A DNA stretch of 64,000 bases from Acuticoccus sp039034015 (lineage in GTDB: Bacteria > Pseudomonadota > Alphaproteobacteria > Rhizobiales > Amorphaceae): assembly GCA_039034015.1 (NCBI GenBank), contig JBCCBM010000020.1, forward strand, positions 1 through 64,000, written 5' to 3'. This document shows, piece by piece, positions 27,139 through 36,053 of the stretch (positions are counted from its first letter, which is position 1; every line of letters begins with the position of its first letter). The position numbers and the translations under genes are program-made. The notes beneath the pieces are model-generated. The model was not told the DNA's origin and ran no database searches. It saw only the letters and a list, made by a program, of their open reading frames with translations.

Positions 27139-28725
27139 TCACTTGTTGACGTGGTAGAAGAGGAGCTGGTTGTCGGCCCGCTGCTTCACCGTGATGTCGG
27201 AGGATTTGCCCCAGGCAAGGCCCTGCTGGTGCAGCGGCACGTGGGACACCTCTTCGTTCATCATCGTGTAGGCCTTCGCGATCATGTCATCGCGCACGGC
27301 CGGGTCGTTCTCGGCGACGATTTGGGCCGCCAGGGCGTCCACCTCGGGGTTGCAGTAGTTGCCAAGGTTGAAGGCGCCGCCCTCGGTGCCGGCTTCATTG
27401 CGGCAGGCGTTGAGGTTGTAGATGACGTTCCAGCTGTCGAAGGAGCCGGGCGTCCACCCCAGAAGGTAGAACGAGGTGTCATAGCCGCCGGACGCCAAGA
27501 CTTTTGCAAAGTATTGGGATTTTGGCTGGGCGTTGAGGTCGACGTTGACGTTGATGCGCGCCAGCATCGCGGCAACCGCCTGGCAAATCTGCTCGTCATT
27601 CACGTAGCGGTCGTTGGGGCAGTCCATGCCGACGGTGAACCCGTCTGCGTAGCCAGCCTCTTCCATGAGGGCGGTGGCGGCGGCGACATCGTACGGGTAG
27701 CGCTCAAACTCGGCGGAGCGCGAGAACAGCGCGGGCGAAATCATGAGCGCTGCCGGGGTCGACAGGTTGCGCATGATTTTGGCCTTGATGGCCTCAATGT
27801 CGATGGCCTGGTAAAAGGCTTTGCGCACGCGCACGTCTTTGAAGGGGTTCTCGTCAAGGTTCGAGTAAAGCAGCTTGTCGCGCGTTTGGTCGAAGCCTAG
27901 GAAAATTGTGCGCAGTTCCGGGCCTGTCAACGCTTCGGTGCCGGGGTTGGAGTCCACACGCGCAATGTCTTGGACGGGGATCGGGTAAACAAGGTCAAGC
28001 TCACCAGAAAGAAGCGCTGCAACGCGAGTGGCGTCTTGGCCGATGGGCGTGAATTCAACGCGGTCGATGTTGTAGCTTTTGTTGTCGGCGTTCCACCAAC
28101 CGTCGTTGCTTTCAAAGACCGTGCGCACGCCCGTCTCGTGGGACAGGACCTTGAAGGGGCCGGTGCCATTGGCATTCAGCGAGGCAAAGTTGGGGTTCTC
28201 GTCCGACGCGGAGGTGACGCCCACCGTGTCGTTCTCTTCGGACCACTCCTTGTCCATGATCGCCCACGTGTCCCACTCATAGTGCAGGATGGGGTTGGGC
28301 GAGGTAAGCTTCACTTCAACGGTGAGATCGTCCACCGCGGTGAAGGTGGCATCGGCCGGGATGCGGGTTTTGAGGTCAGACGCTTGCGAGCGCACGCGGT
28401 CGGCGGAGAAGACGACGTCATCGGCGGTCAGCGCGTTGCCGTTGTGGAAGGTAACGCCCTCGCGCAAGTAAAAGCGCCAGGTGGTGTCGTCGATCACTTC
28501 CCAGCTGGTGGCAAGACCGGGGATGATTTGAAGGTCAGGGTCGCGGCGGGTGAGACCCTCGTAAACGTTGCCGAGGGTGCCGAGGGTGAACGTCTCGTTC
28601 AGCGAGTAGGGGTCGAGGCCACGCAACTCGCCCTGGAAGGCAAACTTGAAGGTGCTGTCATCGTTGGCAAGGGCTGTCCCTCCCATCAGGGCGACCGCCG
28701 CAACGCTCGTCATCAAACGCGTCAT
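27139..28725 (-). CDS. ABC transporter substrate-binding protein, family 5 (dipeptide/opine type)
   Basis: A 528-residue periplasmic binding protein. Signal peptide about residues 1-20 (MTRLMTSVAAVALMGGTALA). Family 5 signature region FYLREGVTFHNGNALTADDVVFSADRV, GTGPFKVLSHETG, and the C-terminal region with YLLGWTPGSFDSWNV and HVPLHQQGLAWGK. It is the first gene of the transporter operon, with GAGGAGAG upstream of the ATG at 28725. Family members bind peptides, glutathione, opines or nickel; the methyltransferase in the operon hints at a non-peptide ligand. Confidence 0.92.
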   Translation of the reverse strand: MTRLMTSVAAVALMGGTALANDDSTFKFAFQGELRGLDPYSLNETFTLGTLGNVYEGLTRRDPDLQIIPGLATSWEVIDDTTWRFYLREGVTFHNGNALTADDVVFSADRVRSQASDLKTRIPADATFTAVDDLTVEVKLTSPNPILHYEWDTWAIMDKEWSEENDTVGVTSASDENPNFASLNANGTGPFKVLSHETGVRTVFESNDGWWNADNKSYNIDRVEFTPIGQDATRVAALLSGELDLVYPIPVQDIARVDSNPGTEALTGPELRTIFLGFDQTRDKLLYSNLDENPFKDVRVRKAFYQAIDIEAIKAKIMRNLSTPAALMISPALFSRSAEFERYPYDVAAATALMEEAGYADGFTVGMDCPNDRYVNDEQICQAVAAMLARINVNVDLNAQPKSQYFAKVLASGGYDTSFYLLGWTPGSFDSWNVIYNLNACRNEAGTEGGAFNLGNYCNPEVDALAAQIVAENDPAVRDDMIAKAYTMMNEEVSHVPLHQQGLAWGKSSDITVKQRADNQLLFYHVNK

Positions 28726-28796
28726 ACCGCTCTCCTCATCGGCTGTTGTTCGCCGGTCTTGTCCCTCGGGCCGCGCCCTGCGCAGCCTCACGGTGT

Positions 28797-29585
28797 TCAC
28801 TTCAATACGGAAAGGTCGGTGCGCGCAACATCGTGGAGGAGGGCGATGAAGCCGTCCGCCTGGGCCTCGGCAAGGGTTTTGCCCATGGCAGCGGTCGCCT
28901 TTGACGCATCGCCCACAACGCCGGCGGGGTTGAGATCGGCCGATTTCCACGCAAACGCGTGGGGGCCATGGGCGGTGAGATGCTGATTGTTGCGCAGGAA
29001 GCCCGACTGGGCGCTTTCAAAATTTTGTGCACGGTCCCAGCGCACGAGGTCAGGGTTGAAGTGGGCAATGAGCGCCGTTTCCAGCGTGCCGCCGTGGATG
29101 CCGATGGCGGCCTCTTGGGTGTCGGCCAACCCCGCATCGCCAAAGCGGAACCAGGCGGTGTGGACGGCGAGCATCTTACATTTGACGCGCAACTCTCGCG
29201 TGATGATGTCGAGCATTGCGGTGTTGCCGCCGTGGGAATTCACAAAGACCAGCTTTTTGATGCCCGCCCGCGCAACGCTCTCGCCAATTTCCACCCACGC
29301 GCGGATCGCCGTCTCCCAGGTGAGGGTGAGCGTTCCGGGGTAGTCGATGTGCTCGTTGGATTTTCCCACCTGCTGGATGGGGAGGAACGTGACGGGCATC
29401 TCGTCCGGCAGACGGGCAAGCACAGTCTTGACCATCCCCTCCCCGATCATCGTGTCGGTGCCGACGGGAAGATGGGGCCCATGCTGCTCGATGGCGGCGG
29501 TGGGCAGGACCGCGACCCAATCGGAGGTGTCGGTGTCAAAGTCGGTGGTGGTCATCGCGGCGAAATGACGATGGGGGCGCGGCAT
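28797..29585 (-). CDS. Creatininase family protein
   Basis: A 262-residue metal amidohydrolase of the creatininase fold. Metal-binding motifs are seen in PTAAIEQHGPHLPVGTDTMIGEG, KKLVFVNSHGGN and GIHGGTLETA. The family opens cyclic amides such as creatinine or acts on formamidopyrimidine-type intermediates (ArfB). It lies 71 bases upstream of the binding-protein gene, same strand, so it probably shares the operon. Together with RidA nearby it points to breakdown of nitrogen compounds. The ATG at 29585 has GGGAG upstream. Confidence 0.87.
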   Translation of the reverse strand: MPRPHRHFAAMTTTDFDTDTSDWVAVLPTAAIEQHGPHLPVGTDTMIGEGMVKTVLARLPDEMPVTFLPIQQVGKSNEHIDYPGTLTLTWETAIRAWVEIGESVARAGIKKLVFVNSHGGNTAMLDIITRELRVKCKMLAVHTAWFRFGDAGLADTQEAAIGIHGGTLETALIAHFNPDLVRWDRAQNFESAQSGFLRNNQHLTAHGPHAFAWKSADLNPAGVVGDASKATAAMGKTLAEAQADGFIALLHDVARTDLSVLK

Positions 29586-29680
29586 CAATGAAATCTCCCG
29601 TGGCGGGGCCGTCTTGCCAAGCGCCTTGCCGCTGCACAAGGCGCCAGAAAAGAAGCAGCTGCCTTGACGACAAGCGCGGG

Positions 29681-30307
29681 TCAGCCGTCGATGGTGGGCG
29701 AGGGCCACCCTTGCGTGGTGACCGGGCGCATCATGGTGGTCACCTCGCGAAAGCCGAACGCCCAGGCAAAGACGCCAAGGCCGGTGCGCTCGGTGGCGAC
29801 AAAACCTTCTCGCTCATAAAGGGCGCGGGCGCGGGGGTTGATGTCGACCACATCCAGCCGCACCGCATCGCAGGTGAGGCTTTTGGCCTTCGCGTCGATG
29901 GCTGCCAGAAGGAGCGTGCCGACGCCGCGGCCGCGCATGTCGGGGAGAACGGCGAGCCCGTCCATGAGGAGGATGCCCGGCACCGCCTCCCGCTCCAAGA
30001 GCGAGAGGAGCGCGCCCCGCCACAGCGCGCCAAAGGTGCCATAATGCTGGACGAGGATTTTGCCCGCGCCCTTGCCGCCGGTGAACGCGCCATCGGCGGT
30101 TTTGTAGCCCGCAACGCCCACCGGCGCGCCGTCCACCTCGGCAACGATTGCAAAGTTGGGGTCGATGATGGCGGTTAAGAACTCGATCGCGTCGTCGGGC
30201 GCGCCGAGGGCCGCGCGCAGCTTTTGGGAGAATGCGGCGTGGTAGAGCGCGGCGACGGCCTCGCGCTGGGCCGGGTCAAACCCTTCGCGAAGGTGGACGG
30301 CGCTCAC
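29681..30307 (-). CDS. GNAT family N-acetyltransferase
   Basis: A 208-residue acetyltransferase. The acetyl-CoA loop is in LAVLPDMRGRGVGTLLLAAI, followed by RLDVVDINPRARALYEREGF, the standard GNAT C-terminal half. The N-terminal half is divergent. The substrate is unknown; it is adjacent to, and overlaps by four bases, the RidA-family gene upstream and precedes the creatininase gene, so it may modify an amine released in the same pathway. Confidence 0.85.
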   Translation of the reverse strand: MSAVHLREGFDPAQREAVAALYHAAFSQKLRAALGAPDDAIEFLTAIIDPNFAIVAEVDGAPVGVAGYKTADGAFTGGKGAGKILVQHYGTFGALWRGALLSLLEREAVPGILLMDGLAVLPDMRGRGVGTLLLAAIDAKAKSLTCDAVRLDVVDINPRARALYEREGFVATERTGLGVFAWAFGFREVTTMMRPVTTQGWPSPTIDG

Positions 30308-30690
30308 GCGGGAAGCGCTGCCAACACTTCAATCTCCACGACGAACGCCTCGCGGGCAAAGCCGGTGACGATCATGAGCGTCGAGGCGGGCGCAGGGTCG
30401 GCCACAAACCGGTCGCGGGCGCGCATGTAGCCGGCAAGGTGTTCGCGCGCGGAGACAAATGCGTTGATGCGCACGATCGCCTCGGGGCCGGCGCCGGCCT
30501 CAGCGAGGATTTTTGAAATGTTCTCGAAGCAAAGGGCGGCTTGGGCCTCCGCGCCGTCGGGGATCACATCGTCGGGGGCGATGCCCAGCTGACCGGAGAG
30601 GACCAGAAGGCGCATCCCGGCCGGGACTTCGACCGCGTGGGCGTAGTTGGCGAAGGGTTTTCGGATTGTGGTGGGGGTGAGATGGCGCAT
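30304..30690 (-). CDS. RidA family protein (enamine/imine deaminase)
   Basis: A 128-residue YjgF/YER057c/UK114 protein. VLSGQLGIAPDD near the front, QAALCFENISKILAEAGAG in the middle and the substrate Arg region at the C-terminus are diagnostic. RidA proteins hydrolyse reactive imines released by PLP enzymes or amine oxidases. The start at 30690 is preferred over longer forms since conserved residues begin at once. It is the first gene of a minus-strand set (RidA, GNAT, creatininase, ABC operon) diverging from the NMT1-type transporter operon. Confidence 0.88.
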   Translation of the reverse strand: MRHLTPTTIRKPFANYAHAVEVPAGMRLLVLSGQLGIAPDDVIPDGAEAQAALCFENISKILAEAGAGPEAIVRINAFVSAREHLAGYMRARDRFVADPAPASTLMIVTGFAREAFVVEIEVLAALPA

Positions 30691-30797
30691 CCTGGCTCCC
30701 GCGACGGTGCGCCACCTCTGGCGGCACGTCAGTTGCTTCTCAAGGTCCGGCGCGCGCAACAATGCGCGCGGAAAAAGCCCGATCCAAAGGATGAGCC

Positions 30798-31814
30798 ATG
30801 ATGTCAACCCGCACCGCACTCATTGCGCTTCTTGCGACAGGGACCGCGGGCGCCGCCGCCGCGCAGGATCTAACGGCCGTCACCTTCGGCACCAACTGGC
30901 TGCCCCAGGCCGAGCACGGCGGCTACTACCAGGCCGTTGCCGACGGCACCTTTGCCGAATGCGGCCTTGACGTCACCATCGCGCCGGGCGGCCCGCAGGT
31001 GAACAACCGCGCGCTGCTTTTGGCCGGCCGCATCCAGTTTCACATGGGCGGCAACCTCCTGCAGGCCTTTTCCGCCGCCGAGCAGGGCATCCCGCTCAAG
31101 GTGGTCGCGGCGCACTTTCAAAAAGAGCCGCAAATCATCATGAGCCATCCGGGTGAGGGCTTTGACACCTTTGAGAGCCTGACGGAGGCCACGCTCTTCA
31201 TCGGCGAGAATGGCTTTCAGTCATACTATCAATGGATGATTGACGAATACGGTTTTAGCGCCGAACAACGCCAGCCCTATACGTTCAACCCCGCGCCGTT
31301 TATCGCAAACCCACAATCCGGGCAGCAGGGTTACGTGACGTCCGAGCCGTTCGCGGTGGAGCGCGAGGGCGGTTTTGTGCCCAACATCTTCCTGCTCGCC
31401 GACTTCGGCTTTGACTCCTACGCAACAACCGTCGAAGTCATGCAAGAGACCATCGACACCATGCCCGAGGCCGTCAAATGCTTCGTGGATGGCTCGGCCA
31501 AAGGGTGGTACAACTACCTTTATGGTGACCCTTCGGCGGCCAACGCGCTGATCCAAGAACAAAACCCTGATATGAGCGATGAACAACTCGCCTTTTCGAT
31601 CGAGAAGATGAAAGAGTATGGCATCGTCGACAGTGGTGACACGCTCGAAATGGGTATCGGCGCGATGACGGATGCCCGCTTCACCTCGTTTTACGAAAAA
31701 ATGTTGGCGGCGGGCGTTGCGCCGGAGGGCATTGATCTGTCGTCCATCTACACGCTCGACTATGTGAACAGCGGCGTCGGGCTCGACATCAAAGCCGAAC
31801 TCACCGACAATTGA
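30798..31814 (+). CDS. ABC transporter substrate-binding protein, NMT1/THI5-like
   Basis: A 338-residue periplasmic protein with a signal peptide ending GTAGAAAAQD. TFGTNWLPQAEHGGYYQAVADG is the hallmark of NMT1/THI5-like binding proteins, which bind pyrimidines, riboflavin, nitrate or sulfonates. Tandem ATGs at 30798 and 30801 follow AAAGGA; either may serve. It is the first gene of an operon with ATPase, permease and a cytosine-deaminase-like enzyme, making a pyrimidine-type ligand plausible. Confidence 0.88.
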   Translation: MMSTRTALIALLATGTAGAAAAQDLTAVTFGTNWLPQAEHGGYYQAVADGTFAECGLDVTIAPGGPQVNNRALLLAGRIQFHMGGNLLQAFSAAEQGIPLKVVAAHFQKEPQIIMSHPGEGFDTFESLTEATLFIGENGFQSYYQWMIDEYGFSAEQRQPYTFNPAPFIANPQSGQQGYVTSEPFAVEREGGFVPNIFLLADFGFDSYATTVEVMQETIDTMPEAVKCFVDGSAKGWYNYLYGDPSAANALIQEQNPDMSDEQLAFSIEKMKEYGIVDSGDTLEMGIGAMTDARFTSFYEKMLAAGVAPEGIDLSSIYTLDYVNSGVGLDIKAELTDN

Positions 31815-32590
31815 CCACGATGCGGGCCGAGGGGCGGACAAAGGCGGGGGCGATCGTCTCCCTCGCCGGCGTCTCAAAGGTGTTTGACAATGGAACCCGC
31901 GCGCTGGAGGGCATCGACCTTTCGGTGGCGCGGGGCGAATTCCTGTCTCTTCTTGGCCCGTCCGGCTGTGGCAAGTCCACGATTTTGCGCCTGATTTCCA
32001 AACTCGACACGCCCACCTCAGGCGCCATCACCTGGGATGATGGCGCCGCAAACCGCATCGGCTTCGTCTTCCAGGAACCAACGCTCATGCCTTGGGCGCG
32101 CGTGTTCGACAATGTGTGGCTCCCACTGCGCCTTGCCGGAATGTCCAAGCGCGCGGCGGAAGAACCGGTGATGACCGCGCTCCAATCCGTCGGCCTTGAA
32201 GACTTTCGCACCGCCTTCCCGCGCGAACTCTCCGGCGGCATGAAGATGCGCGTCTCCATCGCCCGCGCGCTCGCAACCGATCCTGACATTTTGTTGATGG
32301 ACGAGCCGTTCGCGGCCCTCGACGAGATCACCCGCTTTCGTCTCAACGACGACCTTTTGCGCCTGTGGGACGAGAAGGATTGGACGGTCATTTTCGTCAC
32401 CCACAGCGTTTATGAAAGCGTCTACCTTTCCACCCGCATCGCCGTCATGACGGGCCGGCCTGGCAAAATGTCCGCCGAGGTTCTGGTGGATGAGCCCGCC
32501 CCGCGCACCGAAGCGTTCCGCACCAGCCCCCACTATGGCGAGATTGCGCGCAAAACCTCCGCCGCGCTCCACGAGGCGATGGGCGCATGA
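31811..32590 (+). CDS. ABC transporter ATP-binding protein (nitrate/taurine/pyrimidine type)
   Basis: A 259-residue ATPase: Walker A GPSGCGKST, Q-loop FVFQEPTLMPW, signature LSGGMKMRVSIARAL, Walker B ILLMDEPFAALDE and the switch HSVYESVYLS. The TTG at 31811 overlaps the stop of the binding protein (TTGA); an ATG at 31820 is the alternative. It forms the classic three-gene importer with its neighbours. Confidence 0.92.
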   Translation: MTTMRAEGRTKAGAIVSLAGVSKVFDNGTRALEGIDLSVARGEFLSLLGPSGCGKSTILRLISKLDTPTSGAITWDDGAANRIGFVFQEPTLMPWARVFDNVWLPLRLAGMSKRAAEEPVMTALQSVGLEDFRTAFPRELSGGMKMRVSIARALATDPDILLMDEPFAALDEITRFRLNDDLLRLWDEKDWTVIFVTHSVYESVYLSTRIAVMTGRPGKMSAEVLVDEPAPRTEAFRTSPHYGEIARKTSAALHEAMGA

Positions 32591-33426
32591 GCCTTGCCGC
32601 GCCCGCCCCCACCCTCGGCCCCAAGGAGCGCCGGCGCGCGGCCCTCGACCGCGTGCTCAAGCTCGGCCTCCCCATTGTGGTGCTGGTCGCGCTGCTTTTT
32701 GCGTGGGACAGTTATGTAACCGCCAACAACGTGCCGGCCTACATCTTGCCGCGGCCTGGCGTCGTCATCGAAACGCTGGGCAAAGACTGGAGCATTTTGG
32801 GCCCCGCGCTCTGGAACACGCTCGTCATCACCTTCGGCGCGCTGGCATTTGCAACGCTGGGCGGCGTTCTCCTCGCAATTGCCTTCACACAATCGCGGTT
32901 GGTGGAGTATTCGCTCTTCCCCATCGCGGTGGTGTTCCAGGTGACGCCGATTGTGGCGATCTTCCCGCTCATCAACATCTATGTGGAAAACATCTACGCC
33001 AAACTGTTCCTGTGCGCGTGGATTGTCGCCTTCTTCCCCATTTTGTCCAACACCACGCTCGGCCTAAACTCCGCCGATCGAAACCTTCGCGATCTTTACA
33101 GGCTCTACGGCGCCACCCGCTGGCAAACCCTCGTTCACCTGCAACTCCCCTCCGCAATGCCCTACTTCCTCGGCGGCCTTCGCATTGCGGGCGGCCTTTC
33201 GCTCATCGGGGCGGTGGTGGCCGAGTTCGTGGCAGGCTCCGCAGGCGTTGGGACAGGGCTTGCCTCGCGCCTCATTGAGGCGGGCTACCGGCTTAACAAC
33301 CCACGGCTTTTCGCAGCGCTCCTCCTCATCTCCATGACGGGGATTGCGATTTACCTCGTCCTCTCCTTCGTCTCCCATCGCCTGTTAAAAGACTGGCACG
33401 AAAGCGCGCTTAAGGAACGCCGATGA
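32587..33426 (+). CDS. ABC transporter permease (nitrate/taurine/pyrimidine type)
   Basis: A 279-residue permease of the SsuC/TauC/ThiX group. TM1 is VVLVALLFAWDSYV, ILPRPGVVIETL precedes the core, and the EAA loop is LYRLYGATRWQTLVHLQLPSA. ATGA overlaps join it to the ATPase upstream and to the deaminase-like gene downstream, so the enzyme is co-translated with the transporter. Confidence 0.92.
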   Translation: MSLAAPAPTLGPKERRRAALDRVLKLGLPIVVLVALLFAWDSYVTANNVPAYILPRPGVVIETLGKDWSILGPALWNTLVITFGALAFATLGGVLLAIAFTQSRLVEYSLFPIAVVFQVTPIVAIFPLINIYVENIYAKLFLCAWIVAFFPILSNTTLGLNSADRNLRDLYRLYGATRWQTLVHLQLPSAMPYFLGGLRIAGGLSLIGAVVAEFVAGSAGVGTGLASRLIEAGYRLNNPRLFAALLLISMTGIAIYLVLSFVSHRLLKDWHESALKERR

Positions 33427-34661
33427 GGATTGTGAACGCGCGTTTGCCCGCCGATGTGGCGGAGGGCCGAGGCGGCCTTGTCGACATCACGCTCGACGGG
33501 GATCACATCGCCGCCGTCACCCCTGCCGCCGGCACCGCTGGCGATCTTGATGCTGGCGGTGGCCTCGTCCTCCCCGCCTTTGTCGACATGCACACCCATC
33601 TCGACAAGGGCCACACCCGCGACCGCACCCCCAACCCCGACGGCACGTTTGCCGGCGCCCTTGCCGCCATCACCCGCGACCGCGAGGCGTTTTGGACGGC
33701 CGACGACGTTGCAACGCGCATGGACTTTTCCCTACGCACAGCCCACGCCCACGGCACCGCCGCCATCCGCACCCACATTGATTCGGTCGGCAAGCAAACC
33801 GCCATTTCCTGGCCGGTCTTCGCCGAGATGAAGGCCCGCTGGGCGAACAAAATCACCCTACAAGGCGTGTCGCTCACCGGCATTGACACAATGCCGGACG
33901 ATCTTGCGCCGCTGTTTGACACCGTGACCGAGCACGGCGGCATTGTCGGCGCCGTCCTTTATAAAACGCCGGACATGCCGCAGAAGCTGCGGGCCGTCAT
34001 GGAGATGGCCGAGGCGCGCGACCTCGACATTGACTTCCACGTGGACGAGACGCTTGACCCCGCCTCCGATTGCCTCGCCCATGTGGCGGCGGAGGCGGCG
34101 CGCATCGGCTTTTCCGGCACCATCACCTGCGGCCACTGCTGCTCGCTGATGGCGATGGACGAGGTGGACGCCCTCAAAACCCTCGACGCTGTGGCGGCCG
34201 CCAGCATCGCCATCGTCTCGCTCCCGCTCTGCAACATGTACTTGCAGGACCGCCACGGCGCCCGCACGCCCCGCATCCGCGGCGGCACCCTGGTGCACGA
34301 AATGGCGGCCCGCGGCATCCGCGTCGCGCTCGCGTCCGACAACATCCGCGACGCGTTCTACGCCTATGGTGACCTTGACATGGTGGAGGTCGTCCGCGAG
34401 GCGACCCGCATCCTCCACCTCGACCATTCGCCCCTCCCCTGGCTCTCGTCGGTGAATTCCGTCCCCGCCGCCATCATGGGCCTGCCCGACCGGGACGCGG
34501 TGGCCCCGGGCGCGCCCGCCGATCTTGTGGTTTTCACCGCAAAATCGGTGGATGATCTTGTGACGCGCCCCCAAACCGACCGCACCGTGATACGTGGCGG
34601 AAAAATCCTTGAGGCGACCCCGCCCTCCTTCGACGAACTTTTCGCCCTCACGAGGTCATAG
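33423..34661 (+). CDS. Cytosine-deaminase-like amidohydrolase
   Basis: A 412-residue metal-dependent hydrolase. The metal and catalytic residues of the CodA group can be placed: His57/His59 in DMHTHLDKGH, His206 and Glu209 in FHVDET, His238 in CGHCCS and Asp306 in ASDNIRDAFYAYGDLDM. CodA relatives deaminate cytosine, isoguanine, creatinine or related rings. It is coupled to an importer by a four-base overlap and followed by an FAD-linked oxidase, so the imported ligand is probably its substrate; the exact ring is unknown. Confidence 0.87.
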   Translation: MRIVNARLPADVAEGRGGLVDITLDGDHIAAVTPAAGTAGDLDAGGGLVLPAFVDMHTHLDKGHTRDRTPNPDGTFAGALAAITRDREAFWTADDVATRMDFSLRTAHAHGTAAIRTHIDSVGKQTAISWPVFAEMKARWANKITLQGVSLTGIDTMPDDLAPLFDTVTEHGGIVGAVLYKTPDMPQKLRAVMEMAEARDLDIDFHVDETLDPASDCLAHVAAEAARIGFSGTITCGHCCSLMAMDEVDALKTLDAVAAASIAIVSLPLCNMYLQDRHGARTPRIRGGTLVHEMAARGIRVALASDNIRDAFYAYGDLDMVEVVREATRILHLDHSPLPWLSSVNSVPAAIMGLPDRDAVAPGAPADLVVFTAKSVDDLVTRPQTDRTVIRGGKILEATPPSFDELFALTRS

Positions 34662-36047
34662 ATGTCGATCGCGGCCCTCAAATCCGCTCTTCCGGACGTG
34701 GCGTTTGAAGAAAACCCGCGCATCGTCCAACAAAAAAGCCGCGATTTTTATTGGTACTCGCCCGTCCTCAAACGCCAGCTCGAGAACGTCACCGCGGAGG
34801 CGGTCGCAACCCCCACCACCGAGGAAGACCTCCTCAAGATTTTGGGCGCGGCGTATGCGGCCGATGTCCCCGTCACCGTGCGCGGGTCGGGCACCGGCAA
34901 CTATGGCCAGGCAATGCCCCTTGCCGGCGGCCTCGTGCTCGACGTTTCAAAGATGAACGCCATCAAGACCGTCGCCCGCGGCCATGTGGTGGCCGAGGCG
35001 GGCGCGGTCCTCGCCGACATTGACACCGCCGTGCGCGACACGGGGCAAGAGCTTCGCCTCTCGCCCTCCACCTACCACACCGCGTCCATCGGCGGATTTA
35101 TCGCCGGCGGCTCCGGCGGTGTCGGCTCCATCCGCTGGGGCGGCCTTCGCGACGCTGGCAACATCATCGCTGTCCGCCTCGCGCTGATGGACGGCGAAAA
35201 CCCCACCGTCGTGACGCTGAAAGGCGCCGACATTGCCAAAGCGAGCCACGCCTACGGCACCACAGGCATCATCATCGATGTGGAAATGCCGCTTGCCCCC
35301 GCCTACAACTGGATCGAGATTTTCGTCTCCTTCAAAGACCTTGGCGATGCGGCCCGTTTTGGCGAAACGCTCGCCGGCGCCGACGGCCTCTTGCTCAAAA
35401 ACCTTGCCGTCATGGGACCCGGCTGCACCCAATATTTTAAGCGCCACGCCGAATTCGTGCGGCCCGGCGAAACGCTGGTGGTGGCGATCGCGGCCCCCTT
35501 CGCGGCCGGCGATGTGATCTATCTTGCCACCCGCGCCGGCGGCACGCTCACAATGCACTCCGACGAGCTTGATGCCCCCGCGCGCGCGGCCCTCCCCGCA
35601 GCGTTCGAGCTTTGCTGGAACCACACAACGCTCCGGGCGCTGCGCGTCGACCCTGCCATCACCTACCTCCAGGTGCTTTACCCGCAGCCGGGCATCACCG
35701 AAAAAGTGCTCAAAATCAACGACATGTTCGGCGATGAGGTGCCCACCCATCTGGAGTTCGTGCGCTTTGATGGGGCGGTCGGCTGCTTCGGCCTCCCCCT
35801 GGTGCGCTTCACCGACGAGGCGCGGCTCGACGAGATCGTCCGCCTCCACGAAGAGGCCGGCTGCCCCATCTTCAACCCCCACCGCTACACGCTCGAAGAA
35901 GGGGGCATGAAACAGACCGACGAAGTCCAATTGGCTTTCAAGAAGAAGGCCGACCCAAAAGGCCTTCTCAACCCCGGCAAAATGATCGCCTGGGACAATC
36001 CCGATTTTGACTACGGAAAGCCGTACCTTTTCCCAACGTTGACTTAG
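34662..36047 (+). CDS. FAD-binding oxidoreductase (FAD_binding_4 / PCMH type)
   Basis: A 461-residue flavoprotein of the glycolate-oxidase/D-lactate-dehydrogenase fold. FAD-binding segments are VPVTVRGSGTGNYGQAMPLAGGLVLD and TASIGGFIAGGSGGVGSIRWG; the C-terminus ends with KGLLNPGKMI, the usual closing motif. No signal peptide is seen. It starts right after the deaminase stop (TAGATG). In this context it may oxidise the deaminated product; substrate unknown. Confidence 0.87.
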   Translation: MSIAALKSALPDVAFEENPRIVQQKSRDFYWYSPVLKRQLENVTAEAVATPTTEEDLLKILGAAYAADVPVTVRGSGTGNYGQAMPLAGGLVLDVSKMNAIKTVARGHVVAEAGAVLADIDTAVRDTGQELRLSPSTYHTASIGGFIAGGSGGVGSIRWGGLRDAGNIIAVRLALMDGENPTVVTLKGADIAKASHAYGTTGIIIDVEMPLAPAYNWIEIFVSFKDLGDAARFGETLAGADGLLLKNLAVMGPGCTQYFKRHAEFVRPGETLVVAIAAPFAAGDVIYLATRAGGTLTMHSDELDAPARAALPAAFELCWNHTTLRALRVDPAITYLQVLYPQPGITEKVLKINDMFGDEVPTHLEFVRFDGAVGCFGLPLVRFTDEARLDEIVRLHEEAGCPIFNPHRYTLEEGGMKQTDEVQLAFKKKADPKGLLNPGKMIAWDNPDFDYGKPYLFPTLT

Positions 36048-36053
36048 AGAACC

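Noticed and set aside
30691..30797. TPP riboswitch upstream of the NMT1/THI5-type transporter operon
   Set aside because: The conserved CUGAGA and associated stems of the thi box are absent from the short divergent region.
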